This document shows, piece by piece, positions 15,026-22,278 of a stretch of DNA of 23,062 nucleotides. This DNA is from a virus, in the IMG/VR virus record IMGVR_UViG_3300031669_000248, positions 1 through 23,062 of that record, one strand, 5' to 3'. The notes below the pieces were generated by a model, which had not been told where the DNA came from, did not search any database, and saw only the letters and a program-made list of their open reading frames with translations. Made by a program: the position numbers and the translations under genes. Each line of letters begins with the position of its first letter. Position 1 is the stretch's first letter.

Positions 15026-16076
15026 TTTTAAACTAATATCTAAATTTATAACAGGAAGTCATCTTTATGGAACAAATACAGAATTATCTGATACAGATAT
15101 AAGAGGTGTGTTTATTCCAAGCGAGGAATATTTTTATGGTTTCTTGAATCGAGTAGAACAACCCAAAGATGACGTAGTAGATCTTGAGTTTTATGAAATT
15201 CGAAAATTTCTCATTCTAACACTTGATAATAATCCAAATATTATAGAGTTTTTATTCATACCAGATGAGTTTATCCTTCATAAAACTAAAGAGTGGGATG
15301 ATATTATTTTAAATAGAAGGTATTTTGTTTCTAAAAAATGCAAACATACTTTTTTTGGATATGCTAATTCACAGTTAAAAAGAATACAAAGACATAGAAG
15401 TTGGTTATTAAACCCGCCGAAGAAACAACCAAATAGAAGTGATTATGGTCTTCCTGAAAACAAATCATTACTACCAAAAGATCAGATCGGAGCGTTTAAT
15501 GCATTATTATCTACATATTTAAAACAAATAGGAAAACATCATAAATTAGCAGTTGAGTTAGAAAAAATGGAAGAAACAGTATCTTATATTTCTGCAATTC
15601 AAAATTTGGTTAATATAGACTATAATGCAGTTTCAAAGATAATGACTGTTTCTGATAATTTGATTGAGGCTCTTGATAGAGAGAAAGCTTATAGTAACTC
15701 AATGAGGGAATGGAATTCTTATCAAAACTGGAAAAAGAATAGAAATCCAGATAGAGCTATACTGGAGAAAAAATTTGGTTATGATACAAAATTTTGCATG
15801 CATTGTTTCAGGTTGATTTCAGAGACAGAAGAACTTCTCTTAAGTGGTAAGATTAGTTTTCCAAGACCTGATGCTGATTTTTTGATTGAAATTAGAAATG
15901 GAAAATATAGTTATGAATATTTATTAGAGAAACTTCAACATGTAGAAGATGATTTTGAAGAATTATATTTAAAATCATCGCTCCCAGATAAACCAAACAG
16001 AACTATAATTAATAAATTATGTATAGATATAGTTAAACCTCTATTAGAAAGTCGTACGATATGCGATCTATGTTAG
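15006..16076 (+). CDS. RlaP-type nucleotidyltransferase (RNA repair, polymerase beta superfamily)
   Basis: A 356-aa protein. The N-terminus carries the minimal nucleotidyltransferase signature: ITGSHLYGTNTELSDTDIRG, with GS at residues 17-18, D29 and D31 as metal ligands, and an acidic strand (VVDLEFYEI, D60/E62) as a candidate third ligand. This pattern and the length match the family annotated as RNA repair pathway DNA polymerase beta family (RlaP), whose members often sit with RNA ligase or other RNA-repair genes; the exact reaction is not settled to my knowledge. The C-terminal two thirds are helical and Lys-rich, suited to RNA binding. The ATG overlaps the previous gene by 20 bp, with AGAAGG just upstream. 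The CCA-type enzyme two genes upstream supports a tRNA or RNA end-repair role. Confidence 0.75.
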   Translation: MLNLPNNFKLISKFITGSHLYGTNTELSDTDIRGVFIPSEEYFYGFLNRVEQPKDDVVDLEFYEIRKFLILTLDNNPNIIEFLFIPDEFILHKTKEWDDIILNRRYFVSKKCKHTFFGYANSQLKRIQRHRSWLLNPPKKQPNRSDYGLPENKSLLPKDQIGAFNALLSTYLKQIGKHHKLAVELEKMEETVSYISAIQNLVNIDYNAVSKIMTVSDNLIEALDREKAYSNSMREWNSYQNWKKNRNPDRAILEKKFGYDTKFCMHCFRLISETEELLLSGKISFPRPDADFLIEIRNGKYSYEYLLEKLQHVEDDFEELYLKSSLPDKPNRTIINKLCIDIVKPLLESRTICDLC

Positions 16077-16107
16077 AACAAAAATAAAAATAGAGGATTG
16101 TATTGGT

Positions 16108-17037
16108 ATGAAAAAATTTTGTGAGTGCGGTTGTGGTTTTTTAGTAAAACCTGGTAATAGATTTATTGTAGGTCATAACAATAAAGGAAAAAAACTTAAT
16201 TTGTCAGAAGAACAGATTAAAAAGAAACAAGAATTAGCAAAAAAGAACTGGTTAAATAAAGATATCAGACAAAAGATGATGTCTGGTATTAAAGAATCTA
16301 AAAATACTGAGAAAGGAAGAAAAGATAATAGAAGAGCATCTAAGATTGGTAACAAAGTTATCAAATACAAACTAGATAATGATCCATATTTTAAAGAGAA
16401 AAAAAGAATTAGTAGTAGTTTAGCAGCAAAGAAATTGTGGCAAACTAAAAGAGAACATATGTTGAAAGTTAGGAAAAAACAATGGACTAAACAAGCCAGA
16501 AGTAATATGAGCAATTCTACAAAAAACAGATTCAGAAATCCAAGAGAAAGAGAATTACTTCGGCATCGAACAATTACAAGGTTTTTAGATCCAAAAGAAA
16601 GAGAAAAACAATCAAAAATTATATCTCAAGCTTATATTGATGGTAAATTCTCTATGAAATCAAGGTTTAAAACTGGTTATATAAATGATATTTTTTATCA
16701 AAGTTCATATGAAAGAAGATTTATTTATATTTTAGAATATTTCTTTAAAGATCGATGGAGTAGATGTAGTTTGAGATTTCCATATTTTGATGAAGAGATT
16801 AAAAGAATTTATATACCCGATTTTCTAGTTGATGATAAAATTATTTTTGAAGTTAAGGGTTGGTTTAGTGATAAAGATAAGAGTAAAATGATTAGAGCTA
16901 CAAGAGAATTATCTTTTATGGTTTATTTAATTTTTGAAGAACAATTAAAATTTTTGGAGAATTTAATTTCTTTACAAAAACCTTTTTCTTTTAGAAAATT
17001 ACCCAGAATTGACAATGGACAATTAATTTTAAAATAG
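16108..17037 (+). CDS. free-standing homing-type endonuclease with PD-(D/E)XK domain
   Basis: A 309-aa protein. The N-terminus has a short Cys cluster (FCECGCGFLVKPGNRFIVGHN, C5/C7/C9), a pattern I associate with phage HNH/GIY-type and NUMOD-bearing homing proteins. Residues 30-160 are highly basic helices resembling NUMOD3-like DNA-binding repeats. The C-terminal nuclease core is visible: YQSSYERRF (about residues 199-207) supplies a conserved Glu, then IPDFLVDDKIIFEVKGW (about 236-252) supplies the PD...E-V-K catalytic triad. ATG with AGAGGA upstream. It is inserted between the RlaP and ligase genes with short gaps on both sides and reads like a mobile intruder in the operon. No intron boundaries were seen. 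A non-mobile repair nuclease is the alternative. Confidence 0.7.
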   Translation: MKKFCECGCGFLVKPGNRFIVGHNNKGKKLNLSEEQIKKKQELAKKNWLNKDIRQKMMSGIKESKNTEKGRKDNRRASKIGNKVIKYKLDNDPYFKEKKRISSSLAAKKLWQTKREHMLKVRKKQWTKQARSNMSNSTKNRFRNPRERELLRHRTITRFLDPKEREKQSKIISQAYIDGKFSMKSRFKTGYINDIFYQSSYERRFIYILEYFFKDRWSRCSLRFPYFDEEIKRIYIPDFLVDDKIIFEVKGWFSDKDKSKMIRATRELSFMVYLIFEEQLKFLENLISLQKPFSFRKLPRIDNGQLILK

Positions 17038-17061
17038 TAAAACAATCTTTAGGAGAATAGT

Positions 17062-18855
17062 ATGAATAGAATAGATGAACTGGTTTTAGAAATAACTAAA
17101 CATGATAAACTTTATTGGGAAAAGAGCGACCCAATTATTTCTGACATTGAGTATGATAAATTAGTAAATGAACTTAAAGAACTTGATCCTTCAAATGAAC
17201 TTTTAGTTAAAGTACATACTCCAGTAACGAATGAAAAAAAGATTCGTCATAAAATATCAATGTTGAGTCTTGATAAAGTATATTCATTTAAAGATCTTGT
17301 AAAATGGTGTAGAAAAGTTGCTAGATCAAAAAATGAAATGTTCAAAAGTGAAGTAAAATATGATGGTGTATCTGGAGATTTAAGAGATGGAGTTTTGGCT
17401 ACAAGGGGAGATGGTATTGTTGGCGAAGATGTATCAGATAAACTTCCTCTAATAAAAGTTTTTTCAACAACTGGATCTAAAGATGTTAGAGGTGAAATTC
17501 TTTTTAAAAAATCTAGTTTTAGAGAAAATATAAATAAGGTCGTCAGAAAGGGTGGCGAATCTTATAAAAATGAAAGGAATGCAGTTGGAGGAATATTAAA
17601 TAGAGATGATATTGATTATAGTGTTGGCGAAATATTAACTCTGGTAGATTTTCGTCATCTTGGTGTAAAATTGAATTTAAATGACATAGAAAATCTTGGA
17701 GAAGAAGGAATAAGGATAATTGAAAGAGATATTAAGATGTTAGATTATCCTGCTGATGGTATTGTTTTTAAAATTGATGATCAGGAATATGCAGAACAAT
17801 TAGGATCAACAAGACATTATTCAAAATCTGAGATAGCATTTAAATTTGCCAATCCATTTGCATTTTCAAAGTTGAATGGAGTAACATGGAGTGTTGGTAA
17901 ACATACAATTACTCCCATTGGTAATGTAGAACCAGTAGAAGTTAGCGGAGTTACAATTCGAAATGTCAATCTTCATAATATGAAAAATATAAGAGATATG
18001 GATATTCATATAGGAGATGAATTGAAGATTGAACGTGCTGGTGATGTAATACCTTTTGCAGCTGGAGTATCACAAGGACAAGAAAGAGAATGGATTTATA
18101 TTACTAATTGTCCTGCTTGTGACTCTGATGTTAGATATGAAGATCCAGAAATGGTATGTATTAATCCTGATTGTAGGGGAAAGCATTTAGTTAAACTTAT
18201 GGATGCTGTTGTTAGAATTGGTATTGAACGACTTGGTGAACCAACTCTAAGAAAAATGATAGATGATTTGTATGTATATAATTTAGTTGATATTTTTCAT
18301 TTAGATAAAGATGATATCATCACGTTAGAAGGATTTGCTGAGTCCTCAACTAATAATCTTTTTGGTGAGATTCAAAAAGTTAAAGAAAATGGAGTTTTTG
18401 AATGGCAGATTCTTTCGTCTGTAAATCTTGAAGGAATAGGAAGATCTTTGAGTGCTGATTTGTTAGAAGGTAGATCTTTGGAAGAAATTAGAAAATATAA
18501 TATTGATCAATTTGAGGCAATTCAAGGAATTGGTCCTGAAAGAGCTAAAGTTCTTTTTAATGGTTTAAAAGATAATCAAGAATATATTGATCGTCTTTTA
18601 AAAATTTTACCCATTAGAAATGTTGAAGCAAAAGGAGACCTGATGAAAATATGTTTTACTGGAAAATTCCATGAGACGAAATCTTATTATTATGATTTGA
18701 TTAAAAATAAGGGATATGATATTTGGGAAAAAGTTACAAAAGATCTTGACGTGTTAGTTGTAGCTGATCCAAGTAAAGGGTCGAGTAAGCAAAAGAAAGC
18801 TGAAAATCTTGGAATTAAGGTAGTTTCTATTGAGGAACTTTTGAATAATCTTTAA
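17062..18855 (+). CDS. ligA: NAD-dependent DNA ligase
   Basis: A 597-aa LigA-type ligase, somewhat shorter than the roughly 670 aa of bacterial LigA. Domain Ia (NAD/NMN binding) covers residues 1-60 with PIISDIEYDKLVNEL. The adenylation motif EVKYDGVSG gives catalytic Lys99, followed by ATRGDGIVGEDV. An OB-like region follows, then a four-Cys zinc finger (C351, C354, C367, C372), helix-hairpin-helix motifs (LEGIGRSLSADLL, IQGIGPERAKVLF) and a C-terminal BRCT domain from about residue 528 (ICFTGKF). All parts needed to seal nicks with NAD are present. ATG with AGGAGA upstream. It would serve phage DNA replication or repair and probably ends the nucleic-acid operon, followed by a hairpin. Confidence 0.93.
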   Translation: MNRIDELVLEITKHDKLYWEKSDPIISDIEYDKLVNELKELDPSNELLVKVHTPVTNEKKIRHKISMLSLDKVYSFKDLVKWCRKVARSKNEMFKSEVKYDGVSGDLRDGVLATRGDGIVGEDVSDKLPLIKVFSTTGSKDVRGEILFKKSSFRENINKVVRKGGESYKNERNAVGGILNRDDIDYSVGEILTLVDFRHLGVKLNLNDIENLGEEGIRIIERDIKMLDYPADGIVFKIDDQEYAEQLGSTRHYSKSEIAFKFANPFAFSKLNGVTWSVGKHTITPIGNVEPVEVSGVTIRNVNLHNMKNIRDMDIHIGDELKIERAGDVIPFAAGVSQGQEREWIYITNCPACDSDVRYEDPEMVCINPDCRGKHLVKLMDAVVRIGIERLGEPTLRKMIDDLYVYNLVDIFHLDKDDIITLEGFAESSTNNLFGEIQKVKENGVFEWQILSSVNLEGIGRSLSADLLEGRSLEEIRKYNIDQFEAIQGIGPERAKVLFNGLKDNQEYIDRLLKILPIRNVEAKGDLMKICFTGKFHETKSYYYDLIKNKGYDIWEKVTKDLDVLVVADPSKGSSKQKKAENLGIKVVSIEELLNNL

Positions 18856-18860
18856 TTTTT

Positions 18861-18888
18861 TGGTGGGGTGGTTAACTCTACCCCACCA
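18861..18888 (+). other. GC-rich hairpin between ligase and radical SAM genes
   Basis: GGTGGGGT (18862-18869) and ACCCCACC (18880-18887) form a perfect 8-bp stem, 9 bp with the flanking T-A, around a 10-nt loop. It stands out strongly in AT-rich surroundings. It lacks a downstream U-tract on either strand (the T-run is upstream), so it does not read as an intrinsic terminator. It could be a processing or stability element, or could control the radical SAM gene, whose own SD is weak. Confidence 0.5.
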
Positions 18889-18906
18889 TGAAAGGCTGGT
18901 AGAAAA

Positions 18907-19959
18907 GTGGAAAAAGATCAAGAAATGAGAGTAAGAATCATTAAAGATCCAGATACTAAAATTGCAGTAGTTGGAGGTTTTGACAAATCATTCAGGAACG
19001 ATAAATATGAATTATTGTTTAATACGAAAACTGGAGTTGAAGTTCTTTACGGCATAGATGATAATCCAGATCCTTTTGTTTTAGAATTACCATCGATGAT
19101 AGACTGCGGAATTATGGGTCATTGTTTAAATAAATGCTCATTTTGTTATCAGGGTGATAATAATGAACCTAATATGAAATTAGAAGATTATAAAAAAATT
19201 ATAGACGAAACTAAACACCATGTAAATCAAATTGCTTTAGGTGGTAGAGGTGATCCAAATTTACATGAGAATTTCAGAGAAATAGTTGAATATTCAAAAA
19301 ATAATAATGTAGTTCCAAACTATACAACAAGCGGAATTAATCTAACTAATGAACAAGTTGAAATATCAAAAATGTGTGGTGCTGTAGCAGTTTCTGATTA
19401 TGTTAGATCGTATACATATAAATCACTAAAAATGTTTATGGATGCTGGAATAAAAACGAATATCCATTTTATTTATTCTACGCAATCACATGATAGTGCT
19501 ATTGAAATACTTAAAGGAAAAGATATATGGAATGGTGATGTTGATTTTGAAAGATTAAATGCTGTTGTATTTTTATTATTTAAACCTCAAGGAAGTGGCA
19601 AGTCGTTAGGAAGATGGGTTCCTTCATATCCTATGTTTAAAGAATTTTCTGCAAATCTTAAAAATCAGAATTTGAAATTTAAAATTGGGATGGACAGCTG
19701 TATGATCAACCATGTAGCATCAGTTGCTAATTTTTCTGAAGTTGAACAAATGGCAATAGATTTTTGTGAATCATCCAGAATGTCTGTATACATAACTCCT
19801 GATATGAGATTGGTTCCATGTTCTTTTGCTGATCATGATGAGTACGGTGAAAGTATTCGTGATAAAACGATATATGAAGTATGGAACAATTCTGAATCGT
19901 TTAGATTATTTAGAAAGAAGTTAGAAATAAAACCTGATAGATGTCCACTTAATTTGTAA
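18907..19959 (+). CDS. radical SAM protein with C-terminal cysteines
   Basis: A 350-aa radical SAM enzyme. The cluster motif is C73-x3-C77-x2-C80 (GHCLNKCSFCYQG), which binds the 4Fe-4S cluster that cleaves S-adenosylmethionine; C67 lies just before it. GGRGDPN at 112-118 is in the position of the SAM-binding Gly motif. After the barrel are four further cysteines (C265, C287, C305 in LVPCSFAD, C346 in DRCPL), compatible with an auxiliary Fe-S domain of SPASM/twitch type, as in enzymes that modify peptides or proteins. I chose GTG at 18907; AAAGG lies about 12 nt upstream, so initiation may be weak. ATG 18925 is the alternative. The next gene starts 12 bp after the stop, and three NSSSS-leader proteins follow, so it may act on them. 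Substrate unknown. Confidence 0.85.
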   Translation: MEKDQEMRVRIIKDPDTKIAVVGGFDKSFRNDKYELLFNTKTGVEVLYGIDDNPDPFVLELPSMIDCGIMGHCLNKCSFCYQGDNNEPNMKLEDYKKIIDETKHHVNQIALGGRGDPNLHENFREIVEYSKNNNVVPNYTTSGINLTNEQVEISKMCGAVAVSDYVRSYTYKSLKMFMDAGIKTNIHFIYSTQSHDSAIEILKGKDIWNGDVDFERLNAVVFLLFKPQGSGKSLGRWVPSYPMFKEFSANLKNQNLKFKIGMDSCMINHVASVANFSEVEQMAIDFCESSRMSVYITPDMRLVPCSFADHDEYGESIRDKTIYEVWNNSESFRLFRKKLEIKPDRCPLNL

Positions 19960-19971
19960 GGAGAATTGATT

Positions 19972-20370
19972 TTGAGTTATAGTAATCACTATAGTTTTTA
20001 TTCTTCCATTGATAAACCTTTGGATGTTATTTCTAGTTTTTATTTTCATTCTCTTTTAGAAATAAATGAAATGCGCGGTAGAAGAATATGTAAACCACCA
20101 GAAAATTATGATGGTGGTCTTTATATTCACATACCAAGTTTATTTAGAATGTTTTGTTTCAAAGATTGGTTCAATACTAGAGTTGATTTAATATGCGCAT
20201 CTAGGATGATTAGTGACCATTTTTATGAAGAAATGAATATACTTATTAAAACTTTTTTAACTGAAAAACAATCTGCGGATATTGATTATGATGTTATATT
20301 TTTTGATATGTTTAAAGAACAATATAATAAAAGAATTGATTTAGAAAGGTTGGATTATTGGAGGAGATAA
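19972..20370 (+). CDS. hypothetical protein downstream of radical SAM gene
   Basis: A protein of about 132 aa, not recognised. I prefer the TTG at 19972 because GGAG (19960-19963) is 8 nt away; the TTG at 19966 would be only 2 nt away. The N-terminus is Ser/Tyr-rich (SYSNHYSFYSSIDK) but lacks the NSSSS signature of the next three genes. The body is aromatic and helical with a few cysteines. It lies 12 bp after the radical SAM stop and 3 bp before the first NSSSS gene, so it is in the same transcript. It could be a partner or another substrate of the enzyme, inferred from position only. Confidence 0.6.
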   Translation: MSYSNHYSFYSSIDKPLDVISSFYFHSLLEINEMRGRRICKPPENYDGGLYIHIPSLFRMFCFKDWFNTRVDLICASRMISDHFYEEMNILIKTFLTEKQSADIDYDVIFFDMFKEQYNKRIDLERLDYWRR

Positions 20371-20373
20371 AAA

Positions 20374-20904
20374 TTGAAAATTAAAACAGATTTTGTAACA
20401 AATAGTTCAAGTAGTTGTTTTATAGTTGCTTGGGATAAAGAAGTAAAAACATATGAAGATGTGAAAAAATATATAAGATCAGAAGTTCACGCTAAAATTG
20501 TGTATGGGGATATTTTGAAACAACAACCAATGATATTACAAAATAATAATTTTGATTTTGATATGAATCCTGTCTTAAAAAGTATAACAAATAGAATATC
20601 TAGTGAAATAAGTTCTGGTTGGTTTGATGGTTATAGAGATTCATTGGATGCAGTTTATGAGTATGAACGAAGACACAACTGTGGCTTTACAGAAGCCAGA
20701 AAAAAATGTAAAGATAAAATTGATGAAGTTGAGGAATATAATAAGAATTTAGCGATTGATAAAGCTAAAAAATTTATAGATCAAAATGTGGGAAAAGTTG
20801 TATATATGTTTTCATATGCTGATGAAGATGGAGCTTTATATTCTGAAATGGAACATGGTGATATTTTTGTACAACTTCCACATATAACAATAAGTCATCA
20901 TTAA
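20374..20904 (+). CDS. NSSSS-leader protein 1
   Basis: A 176-aa protein starting on TTG, with a strong GGAGGAG 7 nt upstream. The N-terminus is MKIKTDFVTNSSSSCFIVAW. I recall this opening from many otherwise unassigned bacterial proteins, and it recurs in the next two genes. The middle is helical and charged. The C-terminus runs from a Lys-rich helix (IDKAKKFIDQ) into VYMFSYADEDGALYSEMEHG and ends LPHITISHH. The C-terminal block resembles that of the next protein, so the two look like full-length paralogues. No membrane segment or signal peptide. Function unknown; a modified peptide-like N-terminus is one hypothesis given the radical SAM gene. Confidence 0.7.
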   Translation: MKIKTDFVTNSSSSCFIVAWDKEVKTYEDVKKYIRSEVHAKIVYGDILKQQPMILQNNNFDFDMNPVLKSITNRISSEISSGWFDGYRDSLDAVYEYERRHNCGFTEARKKCKDKIDEVEEYNKNLAIDKAKKFIDQNVGKVVYMFSYADEDGALYSEMEHGDIFVQLPHITISHH

Positions 20905-20914
20905 GGAGTTCAAA

Positions 20915-21463
20915 GTGAAAATTAAACGTGATTTTATTACTAACAGTAGTTCAACCAATTTCTATTTTATCTTTAAAGGTGACCACATTGACTTATATCA
21001 AAGATTACTTGAACATAAACATGAATTCGACCTATCTTATGATACATTTGAAGAGTTGGTGTTCAATATTACTACTTGGGATGTAATTAGAGAAATAGAT
21101 AAAGTTATTAGATCGAATGATTCAGATTTATGGTTATTAAAAAATGTTACAAATATAGATCATATCATAGAGACTTTTGAAGATGATAAAAAGATGTTTT
21201 TTGATCTATATAAAAATGGAAGTAAATATTCAAAAACTTTACATGATATTTATTATAAAGAAAAAGCTGAGACTATACAGAAAAGAACTCAACTTCTTAA
21301 AGAAGCTAAAAAGAAGGGATTGTCTTCATATATAATGATATCTTTTGGAGATAATCATGGTGATGTTAAAGGGGATGCTGTCGGAACAACAATGGATTAT
21401 GCTGGAAGAAAGATATCTATTAATTGTCCAAGTTTTGTTGTTTTTACAGAACAGGATAGATAG
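20915..21463 (+). CDS. NSSSS-leader protein 2
   Basis: A 182-aa protein starting on GTG, with AAGGAG 6 nt upstream. The N-terminus MKIKRDFITNSSSTNFYFIF is the same signature as in the neighbours with conservative changes. The middle (residues about 30-115) is acidic and helical. The C-terminal part has a Lys-rich helix (LLKEAKKKG) followed by IMISFGDNHGDVKGDAVG, which aligns in type and position with FSYADEDGALYSEMEHG of protein 1. It lies 10 bp after the previous stop and 12 bp before the next start. Function unknown. Confidence 0.7.
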   Translation: MKIKRDFITNSSSTNFYFIFKGDHIDLYQRLLEHKHEFDLSYDTFEELVFNITTWDVIREIDKVIRSNDSDLWLLKNVTNIDHIIETFEDDKKMFFDLYKNGSKYSKTLHDIYYKEKAETIQKRTQLLKEAKKKGLSSYIMISFGDNHGDVKGDAVGTTMDYAGRKISINCPSFVVFTEQDR

Positions 21464-21475
21464 GAGAAACTATTG

Positions 21476-21823
21476 ATGAAAATAAAAACAGATTTTGTGA
21501 CTAATTCAAGTTCAGCAAGTTTCTTGTTGTATATTCAGTCAAAGGGTGATAACTTAGAGGATTTTAAGGAGTCGTTTGAAAGATATATGACTTTTCATGC
21601 ATCAGTTATTAATGGGAGTGCAAGATTTTTTAACCCAAACGATATTGAACAAATTTCTTCTAATACTTTTTTAGTTAGTGATTGGACTTCAATGTATAAT
21701 TACTTTAATGATATTCCAGAATATATGAGGGATTTGTTGGTTATGTTTATTGTAGAAAAAGAAGATCTTAAAAGTGACTATGGTTTTCTGGGTTTTAAAT
21801 TTAAGATTGAAGAGGACCACTAA
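21476..21823 (+). CDS. NSSSS-leader protein 3
   Basis: A 115-aa protein. I chose ATG 21476 rather than the preceding TTG 21473 because it gives the same MKIKTDFVTNSSSASFLLY start as the paralogues and a good 9-nt spacing from GGAG. It keeps the N-terminal signature but lacks the Lys-helix and Asp-Gly block seen in proteins 1 and 2, so the shared part is essentially the leader. The rest is aromatic and acidic, ending LGFKFKIEEDH. The stop overlaps the next ATG (TAATG). Function unknown. Confidence 0.7.
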   Translation: MKIKTDFVTNSSSASFLLYIQSKGDNLEDFKESFERYMTFHASVINGSARFFNPNDIEQISSNTFLVSDWTSMYNYFNDIPEYMRDLLVMFIVEKEDLKSDYGFLGFKFKIEEDH

Positions 21824-22233
21824 TGACTTTAGGTATGAATAATGTTGTAGATAATGATAGTGATAATGAATATAGACTAGAGTATCATACTATAGTAGTA
21901 GCTATTCCTAATGATTTTGATATTGAAAAATATTTATCTTTGAAGGAACATGCTGGTATGTTTGGTAATAGATTGATTAAAAAAAGAGATTTAGTCTTTT
22001 TGTCCAATGCTGTAAGAGATTCTATAATATTTAGGTTGTTTTCTAATAAAATTCCGTACGAGACAGTTGCTTATTTTATCAAGATTTTAAAAGATCTTGG
22101 AGTTATTATGGATTTGGTTGCATCTAGTGTACAGACTTATAATATCGTTTCGATTAATGTTTTAGCAGAAGAGTTAAATAAGAAGGTTATAGAGGCTATT
22201 AAAAATATAGTGTCCGTAGAAGAATCGATGTAA
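21823..22233 (+). CDS. hypothetical protein, last gene of the radical SAM cluster
   Basis: A 136-aa protein coupled to NSSSS protein 3 by a TAATG overlap. It lacks the NSSSS signature. The first 20 residues are acidic and Asn-rich. The body has a beta-type segment (TIVVAIPNDFDIEKYLSL) and two amphipathic helices (YETVAYFIKILKDLG and LAEELNKKVIEAIKNI). No membrane segment. Not recognised. The overlap with the previous gene suggests that the two products are made together and may form a complex. The intrinsic terminator starts at its stop codon, so it ends the transcription unit. Confidence 0.6.
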   Translation: MTLGMNNVVDNDSDNEYRLEYHTIVVAIPNDFDIEKYLSLKEHAGMFGNRLIKKRDLVFLSNAVRDSIIFRLFSNKIPYETVAYFIKILKDLGVIMDLVASSVQTYNIVSINVLAEELNKKVIEAIKNIVSVEESM

Positions 22234-22270
22234 AAAATAGGTCAGAGAATTAAAACTCTGACCTATTTTT
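22233..22270. terminator. bidirectional intrinsic terminator
   Basis: AAAAATAGGTCAGAG (22233-22247) pairs perfectly with CTCTGACCTATTTTT (22256-22270) around an 8-nt loop. The GC-containing core GGTCAGAG is flanked by A-run and T-run, so a U-tract follows the hairpin on both strands. It separates the convergent radical SAM cluster and tail sheath gene, and would terminate both. Confidence 0.92.
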
Positions 22271-22278
22271 TTGTAACA

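Noticed and set aside
18861-18888. Intrinsic terminator after ligA
   Set aside because: A strong stem, but no U-tract follows on either strand.
18888-18902. Mini-ORF MKGW directly after the hairpin
   Set aside because: No SD and only four codons; probably chance, though it ends 4 nt before the radical SAM GTG.
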